9,734 nt of DNA from Halanaerobiales bacterium (GCA_016278415.1 JADQBV010000077.1:1-9734); one strand, 5' to 3'. Counted from the stretch's first letter, positions 1-7,429 are shown. Program-made: numbers and translations. The notes: generated by a model from the letters alone, not told the origin.

Positions 1-2
1 TA

Positions 3-500
3 TTAATTGTATTTGGTATTTCAGCTATTTTAAGGTCATTTAATATTAATATTCCCTTATTTAGAATTGTTTTAGCATTATTATTAATATATGTTGGTGT
101 ATCTTTATTATTAGGTCACAAACTAACATTTGAAGGGAATGAAAACATTACATTATTTAATGAGTCATATTATAGTTTAAAGGATATAAAAAACAATGAA
201 ATCAACATTATCTTTGGAAAGGGAATTGTAGATTTAACAGATTTTAATTCTAAGGAAAATAATATAAAAGATTTCGAAATCAATTCAATTTTTGGTACTA
301 CTGAAATAAGAATCTCCAAAAACAGTCCAGTAAAAATCACTGCATCATCTGCTTTTGCATCTGTAACTATGCCAGATAAGTCAAGTATAGTATTTGGAGA
401 AACAACGTACAAATCAAGTGATAAAACTGTTAATGGCGAAACTCTTATTATTAAATCAAATGCAGTCTTTGCTAATTTAGACATAATATTAATTGACTGA
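3..500 (+). CDS. LiaF-like membrane protein, C-terminal part (5' end outside window)
   Basis: Frame 3 is open from the window edge to TGA at 498-500, giving 165 residues with no start visible. The first 40 or so residues are hydrophobic with a clear membrane helix (LFRIVLALLLIYVGVSLLLG). The rest is a beta-rich, externally placed domain with repeated short strands: INIIFGKGIVDLTDF, then INSIFGTTEIRI, then the final KSNAVFANLDII. This repeated 'FG...v.l' pattern is typical of the LiaF / 'cell wall-active antibiotics response' C-terminal domain (PF09922). In Bacilli, LiaF restrains the LiaRS envelope-stress two-component system. Here no LiaRS genes are visible, since the partners would lie upstream, so the regulatory role is inference. 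A generic DUF2154-like membrane protein is the alternative. About 150 bases of very A+T-rich DNA separate it from the next gene. Confidence 0.72.
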   Translation, partial: LIVFGISAILRSFNINIPLFRIVLALLLIYVGVSLLLGHKLTFEGNENITLFNESYYSLKDIKNNEINIIFGKGIVDLTDFNSKENNIKDFEINSIFGTTEIRISKNSPVKITASSAFASVTMPDKSSIVFGETTYKSSDKTVNGETLIIKSNAVFANLDIILID

Positions 501-565
501 AATTTTTTAAGCCTATTATATTTACATATGAGATAAAATTCTAAACGAAAAATGAATTTAAACGT

Positions 566-588
566 ATCTATATATAATAATTATAGAT
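566..588. repeat. Short A+T-rich inverted repeat in intergenic region
   Basis: ATCTATA (566-572) and TATAGAT (582-588) are perfect complements around a 9-base loop. It lies between the LiaF-like gene and the Gate-domain pair. There is no G+C-rich stem and no clean T-run after it, so it is a poor terminator. It could be an operator or chance pairing in A+T-rich DNA. The rest of 501-639 shows no gene. Confidence 0.25.
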
Positions 589-639
589 TTGTATATATAC
601 CTTATTTTTCAATTATATTATTTAATTACATAGTTAAAT

Positions 640-645
640 GGAGGT
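640..645 (+). promoter_or_regulatory. Ribosome binding site fixing a TTG start
   Basis: GGAGGT lies 7 bases before the TTG at 653. The ATG at 638 overlaps this site and has no Shine-Dalgarno sequence of its own, so the five extra residues of an ATG-initiated reading would be an artefact. TTG at 653 is the better start. Confidence 0.8.
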
Positions 646-652
646 ACTAAAT

Positions 653-1066
653 TTGTTAGACTCAGTAAAAAAAGGATTTAGAAATGCACTTAAGACATAT
701 ATAGACTTAGTTAAAATAATCATTCCGGTATATATACTAGTAACTTTTCTAAAATATACAGGTGTTATTGGCATAATCGCTAACTTATTTAGCCCAGTTA
801 TGATATATTTAGGTTTACCTGGAGAGGCAATGCTAGCATTACTAACTGCATATTTACTAAATATGTATGCAGGACTTGCTGTTATTGCCAGCATTGATCT
901 TGGGGTAAAGGAAATAACAATATTAGGGGTTATGATTGGGATTGCACATAGTATGATAATTGAATCTGCCGTATTTAAAAAAATTAATGTTAATGTACTA
1001 AAAGTAAATATACTGCGGACAGTGATATCTATATTAGCAGGTTTTATTTTGAATTTAATCTTGTAG
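653..1066 (+). CDS. Gate-domain (nucleoside recognition) membrane protein, first of a pair
   Basis: With the TTG start at 653 this is a 137-residue, almost wholly hydrophobic protein. Membrane segments lie at roughly 20-35, 58-80, 88-105 and 119-137. The LPGEAMLALL stretch (55-64), followed by a small-residue helix and IGIAHSMIIESAVF (95-108), matches the Gate domain (PF07670) found in SpmA/SpmB, YjiH, FeoB and nucleoside transporters. A single half-length Gate unit is shorter than SpmA or SpmB. The next gene, 10 bases downstream, encodes a second half with the same landmarks, so the two probably form one heteromeric membrane complex. The substrate is unknown; the family name 'nucleoside recognition' does not prove nucleoside transport. 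SpmA/SpmB-like function in spore maturation is possible but cannot be shown here. No convincing promoter was found in 501-640. Confidence 0.72.
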   Translation: MLDSVKKGFRNALKTYIDLVKIIIPVYILVTFLKYTGVIGIIANLFSPVMIYLGLPGEAMLALLTAYLLNMYAGLAVIASIDLGVKEITILGVMIGIAHSMIIESAVFKKINVNVLKVNILRTVISILAGFILNLIL

Positions 1067-1076
1067 GGGGAGAAAA

Positions 1077-1541
1077 ATGGATTGGAATGCATTTCTACTA
1101 GAAAGTTTAAATGGGATATGGGGTATGCTTAAACAATTAGCATTTATTATTTTTCCCCTCTTAATATTTGTTGAAATTATAGATAAGATAGGTCTATTAG
1201 ATAAAATATCTAATTTATTCAAAAATATTTTTAGATATTTTAATTTACCTAAAGAAGCCAGTTTGCCATTAATAGTAGGACAGACATTTGGCTTATTATT
1301 TGGGGCTGGATTAATATTAAGAACTACTCAAGAAAACAAATTAAATGCAGGAGAATTAATGTCAATATCCGTGTTTTTTGCTATCTGTCATGCTGTATTT
1401 GAGGATACCTTATTATTTATGGCTATAGGTGGTAATGGTGCAATTATTTTAGGAACAAGATTGTTACTGGCCTGTATTATCACATTCTTCTATGGTAAAT
1501 ACAGAAATGTCCAAGAAAATGATATACTAGAAAAGGCATAG
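1077..1541 (+). CDS. Gate-domain (nucleoside recognition) membrane protein, second of a pair
   Basis: This is a 154-residue membrane protein. A GGGGGAG ribosome binding site (1066-1072) overlaps the stop of the preceding gene and sits 4 bases before the ATG, so the two genes are translationally close and almost certainly co-expressed. Hydrophobic segments lie near 18-40, 62-82, 95-118 and 122-140. NLPKEASLPLI (56-66), FGAGLIL (75-81) and FFAICHAVFEDTLLF (100-114) align in order with LPGEAMLALL, YAGLAVI and IGIAHSMIIESAVF of the upstream protein. The pair therefore looks like an ancient duplication of one Gate half. The CH..FEDTL motif is well kept in this copy and degenerate in its partner, which suggests division of labour. 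The short charged C-terminus is probably cytoplasmic. Transported substrate and process are unknown. Confidence 0.74.
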   Translation: MDWNAFLLESLNGIWGMLKQLAFIIFPLLIFVEIIDKIGLLDKISNLFKNIFRYFNLPKEASLPLIVGQTFGLLFGAGLILRTTQENKLNAGELMSISVFFAICHAVFEDTLLFMAIGGNGAIILGTRLLLACIITFFYGKYRNVQENDILEKA

Positions 1542-1582
1542 AATTTTTTCACTACTATAAATATATAATATTATAAGATGAT

Positions 1583-1589
1583 AGGTGAT
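1583..1589 (+). promoter_or_regulatory. Ribosome binding site supporting the ATG at 1593
   Basis: AGGTGAT lies just before the ATG at 1593. The alternative in-frame ATG at 1578 has only TATAATATTATAAG ahead of it, with no Shine-Dalgarno match. The spacing of 3 to 5 bases is on the short side, so the choice is likely rather than certain. Confidence 0.6.
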
Positions 1590-1592
1590 AAT

Positions 1593-2894
1593 ATGAAAGA
1601 AAAAATGTTTGAATATGACAAGCAAGTACAGGAAAATTTTAAGATAAATTATGTTACAAATATTACAGATGGTGTATTCTTCAGTTTTGGACTAGGATTT
1701 ATATCTATTACAACTATTTTACCATATTTCGTTAGTCAATTAACTGACTCTAAACTATTAATCAGCCTTATTGTTTCTATTCTAATGTTTGGTTCAAACT
1801 TGCCACAATTATTTTCAGCTGGCTTTGCTGAAACATTTAAAAAGAAGAAAAAAGCTATATTAGTATTGGGCTTTATGCAAAGATTACCTTTTATCCTTCT
1901 TTTTATTTTCACTTATGTTATATCAGGTAAATATGATAACTTACTTTTAATTATTTTTTTTATATGTTGGACTTTATATAGTTTATCTAGTGGTATGGTG
2001 GTTCCTTTTTGGTTTGATATGGTATCAAAAGTAATACCAGTTACTACTCGGGGGAAGTTTTTTGGATATCGTTCTTTTTTAGGTAGTATTCTTGAAGTAT
2101 TGGGCGCATTTATTGCGGGAATAGTAATAAAAACATTTGCTTTTCCATTAAGTTTTAATATTCTATTTGGTTTAACATCTCTTGCATTAATGATTTCCTA
2201 TTTGGCTTTGTTTTTTGTAAGAGAACCTGAATATCCAATATCTAAAAAAAGAATAGGTGTAAAAAATTATCTGAAAAAATTACCTAAGATATTAAAAGAG
2301 AAGGTTAATTTTCGTTACTATTTAATAAGTATATTTTTTACGGAATTTATTGGAATGGTAAATGGTTTGTTTACTATTGCAGGAATTGATAGAATGGATT
2401 TATCGGGTACTAGTGCAGCAGCTCTTGTAAGTATAAGTACTGTTATCTTAATCTCCTGTCAAAGTATAAGCAGTGTGATATGGGGTTATATTAGTGATAA
2501 TCTAGGTCATAAAAAAATACTATTATTTACTTCTATGTTTAATATGTTAGGTGTTGTAACTGCTATACTAGCAAATAACTTAGTGTTATATTATCTAGTA
2601 TTTGTTTTTATTGGTTTAGCCTTAGGGGGTACAAAGGTTTCTTTTCTTGCAATTATTCCAGAATTCTGTACTCAAGAGGATGTACCAACATTTCTTGCAA
2701 TAACAAATACTGCCAAGGGTATTACGGTAACAATAATTTCTTTAATAGGCGGTTTGCTTGCAGACTTATATAATTTTGAAGTAGTTTTTGTTATATCATC
2801 ATTAATGATTCTTATAGGAGTTCTTCTATTAAAATATAAAGTGGTAGAACCAAGGTTTGATAAAACAGCTAATATTAATAATGAGTATAGATAA
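1593..2894 (+). CDS. MFS transporter, 12 predicted membrane helices
   Basis: This is a 433-residue major facilitator superfamily protein of normal length. It opens with NYVTNITDGVFFSFGLGF (19-36) and TILPYFVSQLTDS (41-53), a pattern seen in prokaryotic MFS proteins with no firmly assigned substrate. VSKVIPVTTRGKFFGYR (144-160) is the conserved loop and helix before TM5. WGYISDNLGHKKIL (297-310) is the MFS signature loop (G-X3-D-X2-G-X-K/R-K/R) in the C-terminal half, between helices 8 and 9. The N-terminal equivalent (SAGFAETFKKKKK, 75-87) is degenerate. It follows the Gate pair by 51 bases and precedes an oxidoreductase by 31 bases, so an operon is likely. Pairing with a Gfo/Idh/MocA enzyme suggests a sugar or polyol derivative as substrate, but that is inference from context; drug efflux is equally open. 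Confidence 0.82.
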   Translation: MKEKMFEYDKQVQENFKINYVTNITDGVFFSFGLGFISITTILPYFVSQLTDSKLLISLIVSILMFGSNLPQLFSAGFAETFKKKKKAILVLGFMQRLPFILLFIFTYVISGKYDNLLLIIFFICWTLYSLSSGMVVPFWFDMVSKVIPVTTRGKFFGYRSFLGSILEVLGAFIAGIVIKTFAFPLSFNILFGLTSLALMISYLALFFVREPEYPISKKRIGVKNYLKKLPKILKEKVNFRYYLISIFFTEFIGMVNGLFTIAGIDRMDLSGTSAAALVSISTVILISCQSISSVIWGYISDNLGHKKILLFTSMFNMLGVVTAILANNLVLYYLVFVFIGLALGGTKVSFLAIIPEFCTQEDVPTFLAITNTAKGITVTIISLIGGLLADLYNFEVVFVISSLMILIGVLLLKYKVVEPRFDKTANINNEYR

Positions 2895-2910
2895 GTCTTG
2901 ATAAATTAAT

Positions 2911-2921
2911 AAAGGGGTGAT
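2911..2921 (+). promoter_or_regulatory. Ribosome binding site fixing the ATG at 2926
   Basis: AAAGGGGTGAT precedes ATG 2926 at good spacing. A GTG at 2917 inside this site is in frame and would add three residues, but it is part of the Shine-Dalgarno element and is rejected as start. Confidence 0.8.
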
Positions 2922-2925
2922 ATTA

Positions 2926-3906
2926 ATGGTTGTTAATTGGGGAATTATAGGTACAGGAAATATAGCGAAAACTTTTGTAGATGAATTTAATTATATTAAT
3001 GATGGTAGGGTTTTGGCTGTAGCATCTAGGACACAGGAAAAAGCATCAAAATTTGCGGAAGAGTATGATATTAAAAAAGCATATGGAGGTTATGAGGCAT
3101 TAGTTAAAGACGAAGATATTGATATTATTTATATTGCTACACCACATAATTTTCACTATGAGAACACAATTTTATGTTTGGAAAACAATAAATCGGTATT
3201 ATGTGAAAAACCAATTGCTGTAAATTTAGAGCAAACAAGAAAAATGGTTAATATGGCAGAAGAGAAGGAATTATTTTTAATGGAGGCTATGTGGACCTAT
3301 TTCCTCCCAGCAATAAACAAAGCCAAGGAATGGATTACACAGGGGAAGATTGGAGATATCCACTTATTAACCGCACAATTTGGTTTTAGAACTGAAATAG
3401 ATTTTAATAATAGACTTTTTGATCTAAAATTAGCTGGTGGAGCACTTCTTGATGTGGGTATTTACCCTATAGCTTTATCCAATCTATTTTTAAAAGAAGA
3501 TCCTATTGATATTAAAGCTGCCGGTTACATTAATCCAAAAACTAAAGTTGATGAACATGACAGTATAATATTGAAATATAAAAATGGAGCAATCGCTCAG
3601 TTAACATGTTCGATTCAAGCAGAATTTGAAGATGACTTATTTATATATGGTACCGATGGTACTATACACATACCTGATTTCTGGAAAGCAAGCAAAGTTA
3701 CCTTAAATAATAAAGACGGCAAAGAAATTTTTGAGGATAAGCGTAATTCTCTAGGTTATAATTATGAGATAGAAGAAGTAAATAAAAGTATACTTAGTGA
3801 TAATACTGAAAGTAAAATAGTAACATTTAAAGATAGTATTAGTAATATGGCTATTCTAGATCAGGTTAGAAGGATAATTGGACTAAAGTATCCATTTGAG
3901 CAATAA
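2926..3906 (+). CDS. Gfo/Idh/MocA-family NAD(P)-dependent oxidoreductase
   Basis: This is a 326-residue protein with both family domains. The N-terminal Rossmann fold starts at WGIIGTGNIA (5-14, the GxGxxA dinucleotide loop) and includes IDIIYIATPHNFHYE (65-79). LCEKPIAVN (92-100) carries the hallmark EKP motif whose Lys acts in catalysis. The C-terminal alpha/beta domain begins with LMEAMWTYFLPA (118-129), followed by LAGGALLDVGIYPIAL (169-184). In that stretch Asp176 and Tyr180 correspond to the conserved D-x3-H/Y catalytic positions, here with Tyr, as in dimeric dihydrodiol dehydrogenase and NADP-xylose dehydrogenase relatives. Such enzymes oxidise or reduce sugars, polyols or trans-dihydrodiols in the cytoplasm; the substrate here is not determined. 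It is the last gene of the co-directional group starting at 653 and is followed by 194 non-coding bases. Confidence 0.9.
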   Translation: MVVNWGIIGTGNIAKTFVDEFNYINDGRVLAVASRTQEKASKFAEEYDIKKAYGGYEALVKDEDIDIIYIATPHNFHYENTILCLENNKSVLCEKPIAVNLEQTRKMVNMAEEKELFLMEAMWTYFLPAINKAKEWITQGKIGDIHLLTAQFGFRTEIDFNNRLFDLKLAGGALLDVGIYPIALSNLFLKEDPIDIKAAGYINPKTKVDEHDSIILKYKNGAIAQLTCSIQAEFEDDLFIYGTDGTIHIPDFWKASKVTLNNKDGKEIFEDKRNSLGYNYEIEEVNKSILSDNTESKIVTFKDSISNMAILDQVRRIIGLKYPFEQ

Positions 3907-3918
3907 GTTCCTCTATCA

Positions 3919-3948
3919 TAAAAATATTGATATAATGATATATTTTTA
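3919..3948 (+). terminator. Weak candidate terminator after the oxidoreductase gene
   Basis: TAAAAATAT (3919-3927) pairs perfectly with ATATTTTTA (3940-3948) around a 12-base loop, 12 bases after the stop codon. The stem contains no G or C, so it would be weak; the T-run is inside the 3' arm. No better terminator is visible before the next gene. Confidence 0.3.
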
Positions 3949-4058
3949 AATTACCGGGATTACATTAAGTAAATATAAAGAAAAGGATTTCTAAAAACTT
4001 TATAATTATATACCTGAGCGTTATATTAAGATTGTAATTTATTTAGCTGTATATTTTC

Positions 4059-4093
4059 CTCCCTTTTTATTATAATATACTATAAGAAGGGAG
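4059..4093 (+). promoter_or_regulatory. Inverted repeat enclosing a -10 box and masking the ribosome binding site
   Basis: CTCCCTTTTTAT (4059-4070) is complementary to ATAAGAAGGGAG (4082-4093), with one G-U position (4066/4086). The 11-base loop contains a perfect -10 hexamer, TATAAT (4071-4076). The right arm contains AAGGGAG (4087-4093), the ribosome binding site 7 bases before ATG 4101. A -35 at about 4048-4053 (TGTATA) is poor. In RNA read through from upstream, the site would be paired. An RNA starting about 7 bases after the -10 box would begin within the right arm and leave the site free. As DNA, the repeat could instead be a repressor operator. Confidence 0.5.
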
Positions 4094-4100
4094 TTTTATT

Positions 4101-6197
4101 ATGTCAGGATTAGATCTTAAAGATAAAAATAGATTGATAAGTGAAAAATCACCATATCTTATTCAGCATGCGAAGAACCCTGTTGACTGGTACCCTTGGG
4201 GGCAGGAAGCCTTTGAAGAAGCTAAAGATAAAAATAAACCAATTTTCTTAAGTATTGGATATAGTACTTGTCATTGGTGTCATGTTATGGCTCATGAGTC
4301 ATTTGAAGACCAAGAGATTGCTAAATTAATAAATAAAGTATTTATACCAATTAAAGTTGATCGAGAAGAAAGACCTGATATTGACAATGTCTATATGACT
4401 GTATGTCAAATGATGACAGGCAGTGGTGGGTGGCCATTAACAATTTTTATGACTCCTGATAAAAAGCCTTTTTATGCAGCTACTTACATTCCCAAAAAAA
4501 GTAGATATGGACGATTAGGCTTGTTAGAATTGATACCAAAGATCGAAGAGCAGTGGAATACAAATAAAGAGCAATTAGAAAATAACGCTAGTAGAATTAC
4601 TGAACATTTAAAGCAAGATGAAAAAGTAATAGATAATTTGAACAAAATAAATATAAATATTTTTAATGAGGCTTATAGTGAATTAAAACAAAATTTTGAT
4701 AGAATTTATGGTGGTTTTAGGCATGCTCCAAAATTCCCTATGCCACATCAAAATCTTTTCTTATTAAATTACTATGTTCAAAAAGGTAATGAAAGTGCTC
4801 TTAATATAGTAGAAAAAAATTTAAGGCAGATGAAAGCTGGTGGTATATATGATCATATAGGATATGGGTTCCATCGCTATTCTACTGATGAAAAATGGTT
4901 GTTGCCTCACTTTGAAAAAATGTTATATGATCAAGCGCTATTAGTATATCTATATACCAGTGCTTATCAAATAACTGGGAATGATATATATAAAACTACT
5001 GTAAATGAAACTGTTGAGTATATAGAAAATAGAATGCTTTCAGAAGAAGGGGGCTTTTATTCTGCAGAAGATGCAGATAGTGAAGGAGTAGAAGGGAAAT
5101 TTTATGTATGGGAAATGGATGAAATAGAAGATGTTTTGAAGGATAAATCTAAGAAGATTATAGATTTATATAATATAAAGGAAATAGGTAATTACCATGA
5201 TGAAAGTACAGGTGATAATACAGGAAAAAATATTCTCCACTTAAACCTAAATAATAACCATAAAAAAACAGATTTTTTTGAAAAAGAAAAAGATCTTATT
5301 AATGAAAGAAGAGAATTGAATAAAGCTAGAGAAAAACGTATACACCCACATAAAGATGATAAAATATTAACTGATTGGAATGGGTTAATGATTGCCGCTC
5401 TAGCAAAAGCCTCTTTTGTTTTTGAAGAAAAGAAATATTTGAAACTTGCAGAGAATGCTGCTAATTTCATCATTGATAATTTAATTAAGGAAAATACTTT
5501 ATTACATAGATATAGAGATGGAGATTCTGCTATAAGGGGTACATTAGAAGATTATAGTTTCTTTATCTGGGGACTATTAGAATTGTTTCAAATTACTTTT
5601 AAAACCAAATATTTAAACATATGTATTGATTTAAATAACTATGTTCTTAAAAATTTTTGGGATAACCAAAAAGCTGGTTTCTTCTTTGTTTCTAGTAAGG
5701 ACAAGGATTTGATTTTTAGGAATAAAGAGGTCTACGATGGAGCAATACCATCTGGTAATTCCGTTGCTCTTGCTAATTTAATAAGACTATCTCACTTAAC
5801 CGGTAACCAAGAGCTAGAAGAGAAAGCAAATGATATGGTAAAAACATTCTCAGAAAAGGTAAGAGTTGCCCCTACAGCTTACTGCCAATTTTTGCTTGGG
5901 CTTCAAAAACTCCTCTTGCCGTATTATGACATTATCATTGTAGGAGAAAAAGATGGTAAGATTACAAAAGATGTATTAAATATAATAAGAGAGAATTATA
6001 CTTTTAACATATCAGTAATTTTAATACCAACAGATAGAACTTCTCAGGAATATAAGGAACTTGAAAAAAGAGTTTCTTCTATAAAAAATTATAAACAGGT
6101 TCAGAACAAAACAACCATGTATATATGCAAAGACTATAGCTGTAATTTGCCTGTTACTGATGTAGATGAAGTAGCCGAGATACTAAGGAACCAGTAA
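4101..6197 (+). CDS. yyaL: YyaL/SPATA20-family protein: DUF255 thioredoxin-like domain plus six-hairpin domain
   Basis: This is a 698-residue protein, the usual family length. The N-terminus has the invariant [19 protein letters not shown] (16-34). A thioredoxin-like fold follows (Thioredox_DsbH, PF03190) with a CHWC redox pair at C57-C60 in [19 protein letters not shown] (87-96) and the cis-proline loop [12 protein letters not shown] (109-120) complete that domain. The second part is an alpha/alpha six-hairpin fold related to N-acylglucosamine 2-epimerases. It is marked by [14 protein letters not shown] (204-217), [20 protein letters not shown] (247-266), [12 protein letters not shown] (268-279) and later [18 protein letters not shown]. 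Biochemical function is unsettled; sugar binding or isomerisation with redox control is inferred from the folds. There is no signal peptide, so it is cytoplasmic. It is transcribed alone and ends in a strong terminator. Confidence 0.93.
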   Translation: MSGLDLKDKNRLISEKSPYLIQHAKNPVDWYPWGQEAFEEAKDKNKPIFLSIGYSTCHWCHVMAHESFEDQEIAKLINKVFIPIKVDREERPDIDNVYMTVCQMMTGSGGWPLTIFMTPDKKPFYAATYIPKKSRYGRLGLLELIPKIEEQWNTNKEQLENNASRITEHLKQDEKVIDNLNKININIFNEAYSELKQNFDRIYGGFRHAPKFPMPHQNLFLLNYYVQKGNESALNIVEKNLRQMKAGGIYDHIGYGFHRYSTDEKWLLPHFEKMLYDQALLVYLYTSAYQITGNDIYKTTVNETVEYIENRMLSEEGGFYSAEDADSEGVEGKFYVWEMDEIEDVLKDKSKKIIDLYNIKEIGNYHDESTGDNTGKNILHLNLNNNHKKTDFFEKEKDLINERRELNKAREKRIHPHKDDKILTDWNGLMIAALAKASFVFEEKKYLKLAENAANFIIDNLIKENTLLHRYRDGDSAIRGTLEDYSFFIWGLLELFQITFKTKYLNICIDLNNYVLKNFWDNQKAGFFFVSSKDKDLIFRNKEVYDGAIPSGNSVALANLIRLSHLTGNQELEEKANDMVKTFSEKVRVAPTAYCQFLLGLQKLLLPYYDIIIVGEKDGKITKDVLNIIRENYTFNISVILIPTDRTSQEYKELEKRVSSIKNYKQVQNKTTMYICKDYSCNLPVTDVDEVAEILRNQ

Positions 6198-6220
6198 TAA
6201 TATTATGAGATCTATATAAT

Positions 6221-6262
6221 TAGCCGCAGTTTAAATCCTGCGGCTACTTAAATTTTATTTTT
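6221..6262 (+). terminator. Rho-independent terminator of the yyaL-family gene
   Basis: TAGCCGCAG (6221-6229) and CTGCGGCTA (6238-6246) form a perfect 9-bp G+C-rich stem with an 8-base loop. A T-rich tail follows (TTTTATTTTTATTT, about 6253-6266). It starts 23 bases after the stop codon. On the other strand the hairpin is followed by AATTATATAG, so it should not stop degV transcripts efficiently. Confidence 0.88.
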
Positions 6263-6267
6263 ATTTA

Positions 6268-6294
6268 TGATTATACAGCTTGTGATTATACAGC
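6268..6294. repeat. Tandem 12-base direct repeat between convergent genes
   Basis: TGATTATACAGC occurs exactly at 6268-6279 and again at 6283-6294, a 15-base period with TTG between. It sits between the yyaL terminator and the degV stop. Each copy contains TTATACAGC, which matches 7 of 9 positions of the DnaA-box consensus TTATNCACA. Function is unknown. The rest of 6295-6387 shows nothing convincing. Confidence 0.5.
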
Positions 6295-6387
6295 GGAAAG
6301 TGTTTTATCGAACATTCTTGTATTTCAGATTGCTCTTATGACAAGCCTTATTACTTTATTACTAAGATTCAGTACTCATGTAAGACA

Positions 6388-7236
6388 TTAAAAGCTAATT
6401 AACAGAGCACCTTCATCAGCGTATGTTGCAATAGTAGGACCCATCTGTGTTATAATGACATCTTTAAATGGATATATTTCTAAAGCAGCTTCCTTAAATT
6501 TATTGGCTTTCTCTAAACAGTTATAATGGGCTATTCCTAGTATTTTATCTTCAATTTTGGAACCATGTTTATCAATAGTTTTCAATAGCTTTTTGAAAGC
6601 CCTTTTGGAACCGCGAACTTTATTATATAGTTGAATTTCTCCTTGATCAGTTTTACCCATAATTAATTTAATATTTAAGGCAGAGACTACTTTTCCTAGA
6701 ATTTTATTAATTCGTCCACTACTTATTAAATTATCTAAGTTTTCAAGTATAAAAAATGTTTTTGTTTCATTTATATAGTTTTCTAGTTTTTCTACTATTT
6801 TATAATATGGTATATTTTTTTCAAGTAATTCCTTTAATTTAAGTATAGCTAATCCTTGACCTATAGAGGCATTAAGAGAATCAAATACATGTTGTAAGGT
6901 TTGATCTGTTTTTTGAGAAAATTGGTCCATTAATTGATTCTTGGCAATAATAGCATTACTATAACTACTACTTAAGGATGAAGAGACCGTTATAACAAAA
7001 ATGGATTTATTATCATCAAGATTATATTTACTAAGGTATTCAAAAGGAGATGGAGCAGAAGAACCAGGTAATTCTTTTGCGCTTTTCATTAAATTATAAA
7101 ACTTCTCTCTAGTTAAATTAATTCCGTCTTTATAGCTTTTACCATCTATCATAAGTGTCATTGGAATAGTCTCTATCTTGTCTAGTATTCTATTTGGAAG
7201 ATCACAGCAACTATCTGTAATAATTTTAAAGTTCAT
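6388..7236 (-). CDS. DegV/FakB-family fatty-acid-binding protein, variant head-group motif
   Basis: This is a 282-residue DegV-family protein of typical length. The family supplies acyl groups: FakB binds a fatty acid and presents it to the kinase FakA. Family landmarks run in order: IITDSCCDLP (5-14), GSSAPSP (58-64, the position of the usual TSQPS), ITVSSSLSSSYSNA (82-95, the lipid-carboxylate Ser region) and LENLDNLISSGRI (164-176, the conserved GRI arginine). GPTIATYADEGALL (266-279) matches the GPxxGTHxGPGAxG block. In that block the usual His is Tyr272 and GPG is DEG, so phosphate or carboxylate handling may be altered. The ATG at 7236 follows AAGAGGTG; a GTG at 7245 inside that site is rejected. 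It stands alone with its own promoter and no FakA gene nearby, converging on the yyaL-family gene. Confidence 0.9.
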   Translation of the reverse strand: MNFKIITDSCCDLPNRILDKIETIPMTLMIDGKSYKDGINLTREKFYNLMKSAKELPGSSAPSPFEYLSKYNLDDNKSIFVITVSSSLSSSYSNAIIAKNQLMDQFSQKTDQTLQHVFDSLNASIGQGLAILKLKELLEKNIPYYKIVEKLENYINETKTFFILENLDNLISSGRINKILGKVVSALNIKLIMGKTDQGEIQLYNKVRGSKRAFKKLLKTIDKHGSKIEDKILGIAHYNCLEKANKFKEAALEIYPFKDVIITQMGPTIATYADEGALLISF

Positions 7237-7242
7237 TAAATA

Positions 7243-7250
7243 CACCTCTT
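7243..7250 (-). promoter_or_regulatory. Ribosome binding site of the degV-family gene
   Basis: On the minus strand AAGAGGTG lies 6 bases before ATG 7236. The in-frame GTG at 7245-7243 is part of this element, so the longer reading with MYL at its N-terminus is not used. Confidence 0.8.
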
Positions 7251-7272
7251 TATTAGTTATATTTATATATCA

Positions 7273-7300
7273 ATTATATCATAATAAAAAAACAGGTAAA
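7273..7300 (-). promoter_or_regulatory. Candidate promoter of the degV-family gene
   Basis: On the minus strand TTTACC (7300-7295, four of six matches to TTGACA) and a perfect TATAAT (7278-7273) are separated by 16 bases. The -10 box lies 36 bases before the ATG, leaving a short leader. The -10 is strong, the -35 weaker. Confidence 0.55.
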
Positions 7301-7384
7301 AGAGTAAAAAATGAAATTTATATTACTTGCTAGCTGTAGACTTTTTCAACTATAACATGTCCGCCATAATATATCTGAGAAAAG

Positions 7385-7393
7385 TTATCCACA
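7385..7393 (+). promoter_or_regulatory. Consensus DnaA box
   Basis: TTATCCACA matches the DnaA-box consensus TTATNCACA at every position. No second full match is seen within this interval, so it is not an origin. It may be a titration or regulatory site, or chance (one 9-mer). Confidence 0.4.
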
Positions 7394-7429
7394 ATTTGGT
7401 ATAATTCAATCATTTAGACTCAAAAATAC

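Noticed and set aside
170..484. Minus-strand open frame opposite the LiaF-like gene
   Set aside because: No ribosome binding site, low-complexity hydrophobic product, and the plus strand encodes a recognisable domain. It is a shadow.
493..521. TTGACT resembling a -35 box at the end of the LiaF-like gene
   Set aside because: The hexamer at the right distance (TTATAT) matches the -10 consensus at only three positions. It is not supported as the promoter of the next operon.
589..619. TTGTAT/TATATT pair as promoter of the Gate-domain operon
   Set aside because: The 19-base spacer and weak -35 in very A+T-rich DNA make this indistinguishable from background.
634..1092. Minus-strand open frame opposite the first Gate-domain gene
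   Set aside because: The product is only the antisense image of a membrane protein. The sense gene has a good ribosome binding site and family motifs.
5192..5473. Minus-strand open frame inside the yyaL-family gene
   Set aside because: It lies wholly within a well-conserved coding region and shows no family resemblance.
6267..6341. 24-codon plus-strand ORF over the tandem repeat
   Set aside because: It starts within the terminator tail without a Shine-Dalgarno sequence; nothing supports translation.
7311..7355. 14-codon plus-strand ORF upstream of degV
   Set aside because: No ribosome binding site and no promoter in that orientation; length is expected by chance.
7385..7393. Replication origin suggested by the DnaA box
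   Set aside because: Only one full box is present, with no box cluster, dnaA or dnaN nearby; the neighbouring genes are not origin-linked.
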